DNA of 64,000 nucleotides from the NCBI GenBank assembly GCA_001179805.1, contig CWGI01000001.1, positions 62,001 to 126,000 on the forward strand. The letters run 5' to 3'. The notes under the pieces were generated by a model that made no database searches, was not told where the DNA came from, and saw nothing but the letters and a program-made list of their open reading frames with translations. Positions 1 through 10,333 of this stretch are shown here, piece by piece. The stretch is from Candidatus Hepatoplasma crinochetorum. Lineage in GTDB: Bacteria; Bacillota_I; Bacilli_A; Mycoplasmatales; Hepatoplasmataceae. The position numbers were made by a program, and so were the translations under genes. Numbering within the stretch: position 1 is the first letter of the stretch; each line of letters starts with the position of its first letter.

Positions 1-35
1 ATATTAGTTTTTTCTTTTACGCTTATATTATTCAT
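1..35 (-). CDS. possible 5' end of a gene running off the left edge
   Basis: An ATG at 33-35 on the minus strand opens a frame reading MNNISVKEKTN up to the window edge, preceded by an A/G-rich stretch (AAGAAAAG) that could be a weak Shine-Dalgarno. Eleven codons are too few to identify a product. It lies just downstream of plsY on the same strand, so an operon partner is possible. It may equally be chance. Confidence 0.25.
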   Translation of the reverse strand, partial: MNNISVKEKTN

Positions 36-93
36 AATTTCTTTTCTTGATTTTTTAATTTATAACAATTTTAAAGACTTTTATAATCAAAAT

Positions 94-792
94 TTATTTT
101 TTTGTTGCTTTTTGATTTTCCTTATCAATTTTATGCTTTTTATATTCATTATAAAGAAGAATTAAATTTCCACGATGTCTATAAACTATAAGGATGAAAG
201 AAAATCATAAAATAACAACAGCAGTTGTTGTTTGTGATCATATAAATAATGGTCAACCATCACTTAAATAAGGATTAAATGTACCTAAAAAAGCAATTGA
301 AAATACTGCCCCAAGAGAAGCAATGGTAACTTTATGTTTTGTACTAAAAAATAATATTAAAAATACTATTCCTCCAATTCCACAGAAAATTCAATTTATT
401 GCAAGCATAAAACCAAAAGTAGTTGCAACCCCTTTTCCGCCTTTAAATTTAAATCAAATAGGCCATACATGTCCTATTACAACAAAAAAAACCGCAATCG
501 CAATATAATCTTCTACGGCATTAAAAATATTATCATCGCCATTATAATTTAAATTTGCAGATAATTCTGTAAAAACAATCGCAACTAAAAAAGCTTTTAG
601 AAAATCAAAAAGAAAAACGAGTATAAATGCTCCTTTTCCAAATGTTCTTCCGGCGTTTGTTGCTCCATAATTTTTTGAACCTATCTTACCTAAATCAACT
701 TTTTTATACCTAGAAATTAATTGTCCTGCATTCATTGATCCAACAAGATAAGCTATAGTAGAATATAGGAGTAATCCTAAAAATATATCCAT
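94..792 (-). CDS. plsY: glycerol-3-phosphate acyltransferase PlsY
   Basis: PlsY transfers an acyl group from acyl-phosphate to glycerol-3-phosphate, the first step of phospholipid synthesis, in the membrane. The 232-residue protein starts with a membrane segment (MDIFLGLLLYSTIAYLVGSM) and carries the family motifs GSKNYGATNAGR (glycerophosphate site), the GGKG motif near the middle, and YRHRGNL close to the C-terminus; several membrane helices lie between. Two TGA codons are read as Trp, one at 454-456. The start is uncertain: ATG at 790-792 gives the usual N-terminus, but a TTG at 808-810 is in frame and sits 8 bases after a TATAAT box. A Lys-rich tail ends at TAA 94-96. The family call is secure. 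Confidence 0.93.
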
Positions 793-818
793 TTTGCTAA
801 ATAAATTCAATTATTTAT

Positions 819-824
819 ATTATA
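819..824 (-). promoter_or_regulatory. -10 box of plsY
   Basis: Minus-strand TATAAT at 819-824, 8 bases before the TTG at 810 and 26 before the ATG at 792. Transcription would start about at the TTG, so the leader is absent or about 20 bases. No Shine-Dalgarno is visible before either start. Confidence 0.5.
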
Positions 825-935
825 TATTAATATAAACATATTATTAATATCAGAATACTTATTGCTAAAATTGTGTAAAATTATACTTATATATTGATTT
901 TTATTAAATTAGGTTAAAGAAAGGCATTTTTTATA

Positions 936-1847
936 ATGAGTAAAACAGTAGTTAAAGATGATAATAATAGCAATAAAAATAAAAGAAAAAATTATTGAGA
1001 TTTAATTGCAATTAATAAAAAATATCGTAATTGAAAGACAATTTTATTAGCAGAATTAATTGGGACATATTTATTAACACTTTGAATCATTCTTCCTTCA
1101 TCTGTTGGTTTTGATAGTATGAATAATTGATGAGGATATATTTGAACTTTAATGATTATGAAAGCACTTTGAGTAGCAGGATTTATCGTATTTATTGTTT
1201 ATGTTTTGAGGTATATATCAGTAAATTTAAATCCTGCTGTTACGATTGCAGAAATTGCAAAGGGAAATGATAAATTACCAATCGGACTTGCAAAAATAAA
1301 TATTCAATTTGCAGGTGGAATAATGGCTGGATTTACAGCCTTAGGTTTAGCTGTTTTAACAGATAATAATACTTCAAATTTAGATGCTATTAGTCCACTT
1401 GTCAGACATTATGATTTTAATAATCTTGGATCAGGTGTGTGATATGATAATCCAATTTTATCTAAATCATATAATGATTTTAATGGAGGACAAGGAATAT
1501 TTGTTATGTCAAGTATGATTTTAGAATTTGTTTATACATATGCTTTACTTGCAAGTGTTTTTTATTGACAAAAAAAAGTAAGTCATAACATGAGACCAAT
1601 TGTGATCGGTCTTATTGTATGATTGGCTGTTACTTTGGGATTAAGAACAAATAATATCGCTTTAAATCCCGCAAGATTAATCGGTCCAGCGATTGCACAA
1701 TCAGTAGGAATAAATTCAGGAATTTTAATTTCTTCTAGTCCAATTAATTATACAGATTGAATGTGAGTATATTTAATTAGCGAACTTTCTGCAGCATCTA
1801 TATTTGCAATGATTGAATTAAACAAAAGAAAAAAATTGGAAATATAA
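936..1847 (+). CDS. glpF: MIP-family channel, probable glycerol facilitator/aquaporin
   Basis: A membrane channel of the major intrinsic protein family, passing glycerol or water; 303 residues. Both half-helix signatures are present: NPA at residues 99-101 (NLNPAVT) and NPA at 244-246 followed by Arg247 (NPARLIGP). Six membrane segments flank them, with a Lys/Asn-rich N-terminus of about 35 residues and several TGA-coded Trp. The residue after the filter Arg is Leu, where glycerol facilitators normally have Asp and aquaporins Ser, so substrate choice cannot be read directly. The gene is monocistronic, with AAAGG about 12 bases before ATG and a strong terminator behind it. Proximity to plsY fits glycerol use for lipids, but this is inference. 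Confidence 0.88.
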
Positions 1848-1908
1848 AAAAGGATTATCAAAAAATAAAAATCTAGCAATTTGTGTTGTTAGATTTTTTA
1901 TCCTTTTT
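1847..1908 (+). terminator. rho-independent terminator of glpF
   Basis: Nested inverted repeat: outer arms AAAAAGGAT (1847-1855) and ATCCTTTTT (1900-1908), inner arms AAATCTAGCAA and TTGTTAGATTT with a G-T wobble, ending in a T run. It starts at the glpF stop codon and separates it from the AAA ATPase gene. Confidence 0.8.
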
Positions 1909-1977
1909 CTTATAAAATGAGAAAATTATATCGTACAAGGGTTTAATATTGCAAAGAATAATTTCAAGAAGGGAAAG

Positions 1978-3561
1978 ATGAAACTAGCGAAAATTCATAT
2001 TAAGAAATTTAAAAATATAGAAAATTTAGAAATAAATTTTGAAAAATATAAGAATCTAATAAGTATCATCGGTTTAAATAACATTGGAAAGACAAATATT
2101 TTAGAAGCAATATATTTTTTTGAAACTTTAAAAATTAAAAGACTTCGTAAGAATGAAGAAAAATTACAAAACGTAAGTTTTTATTATAAATTAGATCAAG
2201 AAGATCAAAATAAGTTTTTTAATTATTATTTTGAAGAAATGAGATTGATTGAGCAAACTAAAAATAAAAAAATTGAAAAATACTTAAATGAAAAGCATCA
2301 AAAGAAATTTGATGAAACATATCAAAAAAGTAAAATTAATTGAGAAAAATTAACAGAATTTGAAATAAATGTAAGTTGAGATGAAGAAAAAGAGGAGTAT
2401 ATAAGATTTTTTCCAGAAGAAATTGTCGATTCCAAATATTTTTATAAAAATATTTACGAAAAAAATCGTTTTAAAGTATTTTATTTTGACAAAACCGTAA
2501 AGAAAGATTTTTTAGAAAATCAATTCTTTCTTAAAAATAAAGTCTTTCGACAGATTTTAACAAATATAGGATATAAAGATTTTATCGTAAATTTTTATAT
2601 CTATAATAATATTGAATTAGATTATAAGATTGAGAAAATTGAAAAAGCAATTGGGAATTTTTTATTTGACAATTGAAATGATCTTAAAAATATAAAATAT
2701 ATTGTAAAACTTATTTTATTAGATCGAAAGGAAGGAAAATTTTCTTTAATAATAAGTAATAAAAATAACAAAAAAGGAAATTTTCAATTAGAAGAGAGTA
2801 GTGATGGATTAACTTCAATTATTCTTATGAAATTATCAATAGGTGAAACATTTTCTAAAAGATTAATTTTAATAGATGAACCGAATACATTTTTACATTC
2901 CTCCGCTCAAATTAAATTATTAAATTATTTCAAAAAAATTGTAACTAATAATAATTGTAAATTAATTTATACCACTCACTCCGAACATCTCGTTGATTCA
3001 GAAATTCCTGTAATTTATAAAGGAAAGAGTAATTGAGAAATAAAAATAATTAATGATATAAAGGAATATCAAAATATTCAATTAAAAGTATTAGCTAATA
3101 ATTTACTTATTAATAATCCAATTAATTTAATTTTAAGAAAGGAAAAAGATTTTTATAAATTTATTGAATTTTATAATAAAAAAGAATATAAAATGTCTCT
3201 TACTTATATTCATACTCTTTTAGAAAAAGAATTAAATCTATTTATTTATAGATTGAAATTAAAGGACAAAATTACAAATAAAAGCAATATGTATGATAAG
3301 GTAAAATTAATTTTAGAAAAAATAGAACTAGAGAATTTAAAGTTAAATCTGCCTGCAGAAAAGCAATTAATTGAAATTATTAAAAATAATTTTAAAAATA
3401 CTTTATATTTATCTTCTTTTAGAAATAAAGCAAGTTATGCTCATACTAACAAAATAAGAGATAAGGATCTTGAAAATGTGATTCCAATCATTATTTTTAC
3501 TTATCTTGCAAATATTGAATTTCTAAGAAGATTTACAGAAATTATAATTGAGAGGAAATAA
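1978..3561 (+). CDS. AAA/ABC-type ATPase with HEPN-like C-terminal domain, putative defence protein
   Basis: A 527-residue protein not belonging to the core Mollicute set. The N-terminal half is an SMC/RecF/OLD-type ATPase: KFKNI start, Walker A GLNNIGKTN at residues 32-40, a signature-like SSDGLTS near 272, Walker B ILIDEP with Asp300-Glu301, and a switch His334 in TTHSEH. A Lys/Glu-rich helical insert fills residues 70-270. The last 120 residues are a separate helical domain with RNKASYAH (Arg482 to His489), matching the R-X4-6-H motif of HEPN RNases and the abortive-infection C-terminal domain. Four TGA codons are Trp. The start has AAGAAGGGAAAG just upstream. No toxin, nuclease or methylase gene adjoins it; it overlaps holA tail-to-tail by 20 bases. 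Defence function is inference. Confidence 0.8.
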
Positions 3562-4492
3562 GAACAATTTTAGAAATAAATAATTGATAGGTCGATGAGC
3601 TTGAATTTGATTTAAAAAGAATTAAAGCTTTTATAAGTTTAATAATAATATTTTCAATATATTCATAATTATAGATATTTGCATTATCGTACATCTTTTT
3701 TAATCTATAACTATTTAATTTTAATTCTAAAAAAGAAGTCTTTTCTTTTAAATTTAAATTATTATAATTTTTTATCAAAAGTAAATATTGTAATTCTTTT
3801 ATTAAATACTCAATAATGAAAATAGGAGAAATATTTTTAATTCTTAAAGAATTTAAAATATTATTTAAATTAAAAGTATTTTTTTCAAGCAAAGCATCAT
3901 ATAATTGAAAAATATTTTCACCGACATAATCATAAATAATTTGATCAATATTTTTCTGATTTAATTCTTTTTTTGATAAAAAAAATTTTTCTAATTCATT
4001 TTTTAAAATATCATAATCATATTTTGTATATCTTAATATTTTTTTAATTGTGTATGAATCTAAAAAAAAATTATTCTTTTTGATTTCATTTTTTAAAAAA
4101 TTAGTAATTTCAAAACGACTTGGTTTTTCCTTTGTTATTAATTCAATTTTTTTACTTTTTATTGCTTCATTTAATAATTTATTATTCTTACTAAAATTAT
4201 TGTTTTTAAATATTAAATAATTTTCAATATTTGTATTTATAATAATTTCTAATTTTTTAATAAGATTTTTATCTAAGATTTTTTTTTCTAAAAAAAGACA
4301 ATTATTAAGGATAACTAATTTTTTCTCCCCAAAAATTGAAGTACTTAAATATTGATTCAAAGATTCTAAAAATTGATTTTCAGCATAATCAAAAATAAAA
4401 ATTTGTTCCTTTTTGATATTTATGAATTTAATAATTTTTTCAACTTCTTCTTTTTTAATAAAAAAACTTTCTGATTGAATGATATATTTCAT
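3542..4492 (-). CDS. holA: DNA polymerase III delta subunit
   Basis: HolA is the clamp-loader subunit that opens the sliding clamp. The 316-residue product has the expected length and layout: an N-terminal segment (MKYIIQSESFFIKKEEVEKI) matching the family start, STSIFGEKKLVIL in domain I, a region of charged helices, and a helical C-terminal collar domain. Sequence is very Asn/Lys/Ile rich. The stop overlaps the end of the convergent ATPase gene by 20 bases. The ATG lies 9 bases after a TATAAT box with no Shine-Dalgarno, so the mRNA is probably almost leaderless. Confidence 0.85.
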   Translation of the reverse strand: MKYIIQSESFFIKKEEVEKIIKFINIKKEQIFIFDYAENQFLESLNQYLSTSIFGEKKLVILNNCLFLEKKILDKNLIKKLEIIINTNIENYLIFKNNNFSKNNKLLNEAIKSKKIELITKEKPSRFEITNFLKNEIKKNNFFLDSYTIKKILRYTKYDYDILKNELEKFFLSKKELNQKNIDQIIYDYVGENIFQLYDALLEKNTFNLNNILNSLRIKNISPIFIIEYLIKELQYLLLIKNYNNLNLKEKTSFLELKLNSYRLKKMYDNANIYNYEYIENIIIKLIKALILFKSNSSSSTYQLFISKIVLISSQL

Positions 4493-4501
4493 ATTAGTAG
4501 T

Positions 4502-4507
4502 ATTATA
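4502..4507 (-). promoter_or_regulatory. -10 box of holA
   Basis: Minus-strand TATAAT ending 9 bases before the holA ATG (4492). The predicted transcript starts within about two bases of the start codon. The 52-base holA-dinB gap also holds a plus-strand TATAAT near 4515 for dinB. Confidence 0.55.
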
Positions 4508-4544
4508 AATTATTTATAATTTATAAAAGCAATTAAGATTCATT

Positions 4545-5864
4545 ATGGAAAAAACAATTTTAACAATCGATGTTGATGCATTTTTTGCACAAGTAGAAGA
4601 ATTAAAAAATCCTAAATATAAAAATAAAGCAATTGCAATTGGAAATAAAATTGAAGGAAAAGGAGTAATAAGTACTTGCAATTATATTGCTCGTAAGTAT
4701 AATGTTTACTCTGGACAGCCAATTTTTAAAGCATTAAAAATTTGTCCTCATTTGATATTAATTGAACCAAATTTTGATGATTATATTTCTTATTCAGAAA
4801 AAATATTCAAAATTATAAATAGCTTTTCTAATATTTTAGAGATTTCATCGATTGATGAATGTTTTGTTGATATTACAAAATTAATCAGAAGCGATCAAGA
4901 TGCTTTTTTTTGAGCTAAGAAAATTCAAAATAAGATCTTTATTGATCTTAAAATAACAGTTTCAATTGGAATTTCAAATCGTAAAATTCTTGCTAAAATA
5001 GCATCAAAAATAAAAAAACCATTTGGCATTTATTCTATCTATCAAAATGAAATAAAAGAAAAATTATGACCACTCCCAATTGGAGAATTTCATGGAATTG
5101 GATTACAAACAGAGCGTAAATTTAGAGAATTAAATTTAACAAAAATCGAAGACCTTGCAAAATTAGAAAAAAAAGATCAATATCCTATATTACGAAATGC
5201 AATTGGAAAAAACTTAGATCTTTTAATTTATGAAGCGAATGGAATCGGAAAAGATAATCTAAAGATCAAAAAAGAAGAATTAAAATCTATTTCTGTTCAT
5301 AAAACATTTAAGGATTCAATTTCTGATTATGAAGTTCTTATTGATGAATTAAAAAACCTTACAATTAAAGCTGTAGGTAAGCTTAATTATCGAAATCTTA
5401 CAGCAAGAGTTGTATTTCTTGTTACCAAAGATAAAAAAAGTTTTGTTAATACTGAAGATACGATTGAAAAATCAATTCTTCTACGCAAGATTCAGAGCAA
5501 GAGAATTCTCTTGGATCAATATGAAGATCAATTTGAAATTATTTATTCTAATGTAATTAAGTTATTTGATAATTATTATCAAGAAAAAAATATTAATTTC
5601 TTAGGGGTTGGAGTAGGGGAACTTAAGGATAAAACTTTTGTAAAAAAACAATTAAAATTTGATCAAGATTTAAATGATTTTTTTATCCAAAAAGAAAATA
5701 ACTTTAAAATTAATTCTAATTTAGATGATTTAATATTAAATATAAATAGTTTTTTTAATAATAAAATTTTAATTAAAGGAAGTTATCTTTTAAATGGAAA
5801 TAAATATTTAGATCAAAAATTTTCCAATCGTGATCAGATAAAATTTAAAGTATGAGGAAAGTAA
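4545..5864 (+). CDS. dinB: DNA polymerase IV (Y-family, translesion)
   Basis: An error-prone polymerase that copies past damaged bases. The 439-residue protein has the metal-binding residues of the family: Asp9 in TIDVDAFF and Asp104-Glu105 in SSIDECFVDI, then the finger motif IARKYNVYSG, a helix-hairpin-helix region (GIGLQTERKF) and a little-finger domain. Three TGA codons, including the third-last sense codon, are Trp. No clear Shine-Dalgarno precedes the ATG; the leader after the TATAAT near 4515 is about 20 bases. A beta-clamp peptide is not obvious at the C-terminus. It ends one base before the convergent nadE stop. Confidence 0.93.
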
Positions 5865-5865
5865 A

Positions 5866-6594
5866 TTAAAAATTAAAACTATTTAAATTTGCACTTCTTT
5901 TATGTTCGCTATTTTTATGGCAGGTATTTATTTTTTTGATTATCTTTTGATCTAAATTAGCATCATTTGCAAAATATCTTTCAAGATCGCTGTATTTAAA
6001 TCCTAATTCTTTTTCATCGGTCTGTCCACATCAAAGATCAGCTGTTGGTTTTTGTATAATTACTTTTTGATCTAAATTAAAAAATGATGCTAGTTGATAA
6101 ATTTCTGATTTTTTAAATTTTGCAATAGGATATATATCAGCAGCACCATCACCTCATTTTGTAAAGTATCCTAAATATATTTCCGAATAATTTGATGTTC
6201 CGATTACTAAATAATTTTTAATATTTGCATAAGCATATAAAGCATTCATTCTCAATCTTGATTTAATATTACCTTGTGCTACAAGATCATTTTCTTTTAT
6301 AAAATTTAAATCTTTTAAAATAGAATTAAAACTATTTTTAAGATTTATGATTTTGTGATTGATGTTTAATGATTTAACAATAGATTTGAAATTATCTAAG
6401 GATTGAGGAGAAGAATCGATATCAAAAAAAATTCCATCAGTATTATTGGGAAAAGCGAGTTTTGCTAATCCAGCGCAGACAGCACTATCTATCCCCCCCG
6501 AAATTGCAATACAGACCCCATTTGCATGTGCTCTTTCTGTTTCATTCTTTATTCAATCTCTTATTTGATTAATTGTTTTTTCTGTTATCTTCAT
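5866..6594 (-). CDS. nadE: NH3-dependent NAD+ synthetase
   Basis: Amidates nicotinic acid adenine dinucleotide to NAD+ using ATP and ammonia. The 242-residue protein shows the PP-loop ISGGIDSAV near residue 30, FFDID, and the conserved stretch GTSNYSEIYLGYFTKWGDGA followed by YPIAKFKKSEI. No glutaminase domain is present, so it is the short ammonia-dependent form. Several TGA codons are Trp. Its ATG lies inside the end of the upstream coiled-coil gene (26-base overlap), indicating coupled translation. Two PnuC-like genes elsewhere in the window could supply precursor. Confidence 0.93.
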
Positions 6595-7318
6595 TAGTTT
6601 GATTTTTTTCAATAGCTCTTTCTGTTTTTCTATTAATATCAACTTTTAATTTAACATTACCTGTTGCTACTTTTTTCTCTTTTTTATGATTTGTTGTTTT
6701 TACTTCTTTTGCTTCTTTTTCATTTTCTTTTAAAATTTTAATAATTTTTTTTAATTCATTATTTTCAATTTTTAAAGTTTTTTGTATTGCTCTTGTTTTT
6801 TTAAGAGTATTCTTATTTTTTTGATATTTATTTTCAAGATCAAAAAGTTTTTTTTCTAAAAGCGGAAACTCTTCTTCAATTTTTTTATTTTTTTTATAAT
6901 TGAATTCTATTTTTTTTAATTTTTCTTTTAATTGCGTAATTTCTGTTATCTGTAAGCTAATTTCTTCTGCTTGCTTTGTTGTTTTTTCTTTTATTTTATT
7001 TATTCTTGTTTTAAAAAAGTTTGATTCTAATAATTGATTTTTATCGATCATATTAGAATCAAGAAAATAAAAATAAAATAAACTTGTTGCATCAGTAATG
7101 CATCTTTTAATCTCTTTTTCTTGCTCTAAAAGATCTTCTAAATTTTCAATTTTTAAAAATTGATGAATAGATTTTTCAATTGTGTAAACTATAATTTTTA
7201 AATTATAGTTTGGATTTTTTTCAAAATTATTGTTTTCTAAAATTATCTTTAGTAAATCTTTAATTTCTTTAAGATGATTTAGTAATTTTTCATTATCAAG
7301 TTTATCTTTATTTGTCAT
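6569..7318 (-). CDS. hypothetical coiled-coil protein upstream of nadE
   Basis: I do not recognise this 249-residue protein. It has no signal peptide or membrane segment. Residues 1-100 are helical and rich in Lys/Glu/Asn; residues about 105-215 form a long heptad-like coiled coil (Leu/Ile/Lys/Glu repeats); the tail is basic and hydrophilic. It overlaps nadE by 26 bases and follows a second, membrane-anchored coiled-coil gene and ftsZ on the same strand. A cytoskeletal or division-related role is possible from context only. Upstream, AAGGGA is 13-15 bases from the ATG and a TATATA box lies between, so the start mechanism is unclear. Confidence 0.7.
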   Translation of the reverse strand: MTNKDKLDNEKLLNHLKEIKDLLKIILENNNFEKNPNYNLKIIVYTIEKSIHQFLKIENLEDLLEQEKEIKRCITDATSLFYFYFLDSNMIDKNQLLESNFFKTRINKIKEKTTKQAEEISLQITEITQLKEKLKKIEFNYKKNKKIEEEFPLLEKKLFDLENKYQKNKNTLKKTRAIQKTLKIENNELKKIIKILKENEKEAKEVKTTNHKKEKKVATGNVKLKVDINRKTERAIEKNQTNEDNRKNN

Positions 7319-7387
7319 AATAATATATATATCCCTTGGAAATTTATAAAATAAAAATAGACAATTATGATGTCTAAATTTTAGATA

Positions 7388-9010
7388 TTATTTTTTCTTT
7401 TTGCTTAAAATATCATTAATCTCATTTAATTCTTGTTGGATTGTTTTAATTATTTCATCATCTTCATCATAATTATCAAATCTTTTATTTCTTTTACTTC
7501 TGCTATTTTCTTTTAGATATTCACTTTCATCTTTAATTTCATTTTCAATCTTACTTACTTTTCTTGCAAGTTTTTCAATTTCGGATTCGACCGAAAGAAG
7601 AATATTTTCAATTCGATCATTTTTATTAAACGATTGATTATTCAAATTATTTTGCATTACTCCATATTTTTCTTTATATTTTTCTTCAATTTCTCGTTCA
7701 AGCTGTTGTCTTGCAATTTGTTCTGAATTTTGTCTTGCTAATTTCAAATTTTCTTCTTGCATTTTTTTTAAGCTTTCAAATTCATGATCAAGTGCGTGTT
7801 TAAAATAATAATCATCATTTACTGAATATTTGTCTTTGCTATTACTATTATTTTGATTTTGATAAAAATTATTGTCATAATAATTTTCTCTTTGATATCT
7901 CAAACGATTTAATTCTTCATTCTCTCTTTTAAGACGTTCAAGCTCGTTTTTTTCACGCATCATTTTTAAATATCTTAAATGATTTTCTTCTTCATCTAAT
8001 TCGCTATCATGAAAACGACGATTCTTTTTAACTAAATTATCTTTTTCATTTTTTAATCCATTAAGCTCATTTTTGAGAGAATCTCTTTCATTTTTGAGAA
8101 GATATATCAATTCACGCTCTTTTTTTAATTGTTCTAATTCTTCTTTTCTTGATTCTAAATTATCAATATTAACTTCTTTTGTTTCCTGTAAATTATTAAC
8201 GTTATTATCATTTTGAGCAAATTTATTTAATGATTCATTTTCTGCTTGTTGTTTTGCTAATTCTAAACGTTTTCTTTCAATATCTAATTTTTCTTGTTCT
8301 AATTTTATTTTTGCTTTTTCAATTCTGAATTGTTCTGAATCTTCTTTCATTACATTATTATTAGCATCTTCAATAACTTTTTCTTTTTTATCACTTGTAA
8401 TTTCTACTTCATTATCTTCTGTTTCAATAATTTTTGCTTTTGCTTCTTCTTTTATTAATTCAAGATTTTGGTCATTTTCAAAAGTTTTTTCTACTTTTAC
8501 AGGATTAATTACAGTAATTTCATTTTTCTTGTTTTCAGAAATTTCAGAAGGCATTCTTTCTTCTTTCATTTCCTTTAACATAATTAATTGCTCAAGACGA
8601 TTAATAGAATATTGTGTTGGATTTTCTATTCCAAGATTCTTAGCTTTTTCGATAATTTGTGAATTTTCTCCAAGCGTTTCATCTTCTAATAACGAAGCTT
8701 TTGCTTCTTCCTGTTCAATTTTTTGTCTTTCTAATTTTTGTTTTTCTTTTTTAGAAAGTTTTGTTTTTTTATCTTTACCTTTAGTTTTTGATTGAGATGA
8801 TTTTGAGTTTACTTGGCCATTAATTATTTTTTTTCTCAATTTACGATTTTTGTAAAATATAATAAATAATAAAATTAAGAACAACAAAAAAAAAGAAACC
8901 AATACGATTAAAGCAATTAATATTGCCATATTGTTTTCTCATACATTTTGTCAATCAACTCCAACTTTTGTTTGAACAAAATTTTCCAGTTTTGTTATAT
9001 TTCAATTCAT
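7388..9010 (-). CDS. membrane-anchored coiled-coil protein downstream of ftsZ
   Basis: A 540-residue protein with no family I can name. Starting at ATG 9008-9010 it has 27 polar residues containing three TGA-coded Trp, one strong membrane helix (AILIALIVLVSFFLLFLILL), a basic stop-transfer run, and then nearly 480 residues of charged coiled coil rich in Glu, Lys, Gln and Asn, including a region dominated by E/R/Q repeats near 280-420. The topology resembles EzrA or ZipA (one N-terminal anchor, large cytoplasmic part) but sequence similarity is not evident. An internal ATG at 8927-8929 would drop the 27 residues. Its own TATAAT promoter 7 bases before the ATG and a terminator behind ftsZ make it a separate transcript. 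Confidence 0.75.
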
Positions 9011-9017
9011 AATATCT

Positions 9018-9023
9018 ATTATA
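9018..9023 (-). promoter_or_regulatory. extended -10 promoter of the coiled-coil membrane gene
   Basis: Minus-strand TGATATAAT (extended -10) with TATAAT at 9018-9023, only 7 bases from the ATG at 9010. The expected transcription start is at or next to the A of the ATG, giving a leaderless mRNA. No Shine-Dalgarno lies between. Confidence 0.6.
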
Positions 9024-9072
9024 TCACGCAATTATTTTAATAAAATAACTTTTTTTCTTCTAGAATAATAAT

Positions 9073-9100
9073 AAAAAGTTAATGAAGTCATTAACTTTTT
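9073..9100 (-). terminator. terminator after ftsZ
   Basis: Perfect 13-base arms, AAAAAGTTAATGA at 9073-9085 and TCATTAACTTTTT at 9088-9100, nearly without loop, directly after the ftsZ stop codon and followed by a T-rich stretch on the minus strand. Confidence 0.8.
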
Positions 9101-9111
9101 ATCTTATTTTC

Positions 9112-10170
9112 TTAATTTGCAAAATATTTTTCTTCTATATCTTTTACATCATCAGTAAGAACGATTTTATCCATTCCTGTCAATATAAGAGAAATTTTAA
9201 CATTATCTTCTAATGCTGGATTATTTGTAACACCAAATATAATATCTAAATCATGACTTACAGTTGCCAATATTTTATTAACAATAAATCTAACATATTC
9301 CATTTTTAAAATATTAGGTGAACCTGAAATACTTAACAATGCTTTTGTCGCTGTTTTTACATCAGAAGGAATAAAGGTAAGATCAAATAAACTAGAAATT
9401 GCTTTTTCAAATTTTTCTTTATTACTATCTAATCCACTTTCGTCAATTCCTTTTGCAAAAGCAATATTAATAAATCCGCCCCCTGAATCTTTTACAACTT
9501 TACGAATATCAGCAAGATCAAGATTAATTAAAGCATCTTCAAGCAATAAATTTAAAACAGTAATAATTCCATCTCCTAAATATTTATCAGCTTTTACAAA
9601 TGTATGTTCAACTGTATCTGAAGAATGTTTTTTAAATAAATCGTTATTATTAATAACAATAGAAAGATCAGCGTATTTTTCCATTGTTTTTAAACCTGTC
9701 AAAGCATTATCCATTCTTTCTTTTCCTTCAAAAAGAAATGGTAGTGTTGAAACACCGATAGTTAAAATTCCCATATTTTTCGCAAGTCTTGCGATATATG
9801 GTCCTGCTCCGGTTCCTGATCCTCCACCCATTCCAGTTGCGATGAAAACAAGTTTTTTATCAGATAATCATTTTTCAATTCATTCACGATCTTCGGCTGC
9901 TGCTTTTCATCCAATATCAGGATTTGAACCCGCTCCTAGACCTCTTGTTAAACGACGTCCTATTAATTTACGTTCAAAAAATTTTGAGTTATCTTTTTTT
10001 GAACCTTTTTTCTGTTTTTCTAATGCTTGAATATCTGTATTTATTGCTAAGAAACTAACATCAAAAGGTACAAATTTATGTGCATTATTGGCAATGGCAT
10101 TTGTTCCTCCGCCTCCAGCTCCAATGATTCCTATTTTTATTTTTCTGATTGGTTTTTTACTTTCAGCCAT
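9112..10170 (-). CDS. ftsZ: cell division protein FtsZ
   Basis: The tubulin-like GTPase of the division ring. The 352-residue protein has the N-terminal GIIGAGGGGTNAI, the tubulin signature GGGSGTGA at residues 115-122, and the T7 loop NLDLADIRKVV. One TGA-coded Trp lies in PDIGW. The core ends about residue 330 (SLILTGM) and only some 20 residues follow, ending KYFAN: the usual linker and conserved C-terminal peptide that binds FtsA/ZipA are absent. AAGGA lies 11 bases before the ATG. It is followed by a terminator and then a membrane-anchored coiled-coil gene. No mraZ, mraW or ftsA is in the window, so this is not a typical dcw cluster. Confidence 0.95.
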
Positions 10171-10333
10171 AAAATTTATTTTTCCTTTTTTTTGTGTACT
10201 CTAACAAAAGAGTTTTTTAACTTTTAAAATTACTATTTATCTTAAATACAAATAACATTATAACAAATAAATAAAATATAAAATATTTTTGCCTTTTTTT
10301 AATTAAAAAAAGAAAAAATGTATTTTTTTGTTT

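Noticed and set aside
8529-8795. Plus-strand open frame inside the coiled-coil gene
   Set aside because: Antisense shadow of Glu/Lys-rich coding sequence without start signals or family match. Similar shadows opposite rpoA, rpsM, secY and dnaK were also dropped.
10293-10312. Poly-A/T palindrome after the YfcC-type gene as terminator
   Set aside because: Arms are almost only A and T and lie upstream of ftsZ's start region with no clear T tail; too weak to call in this base composition.
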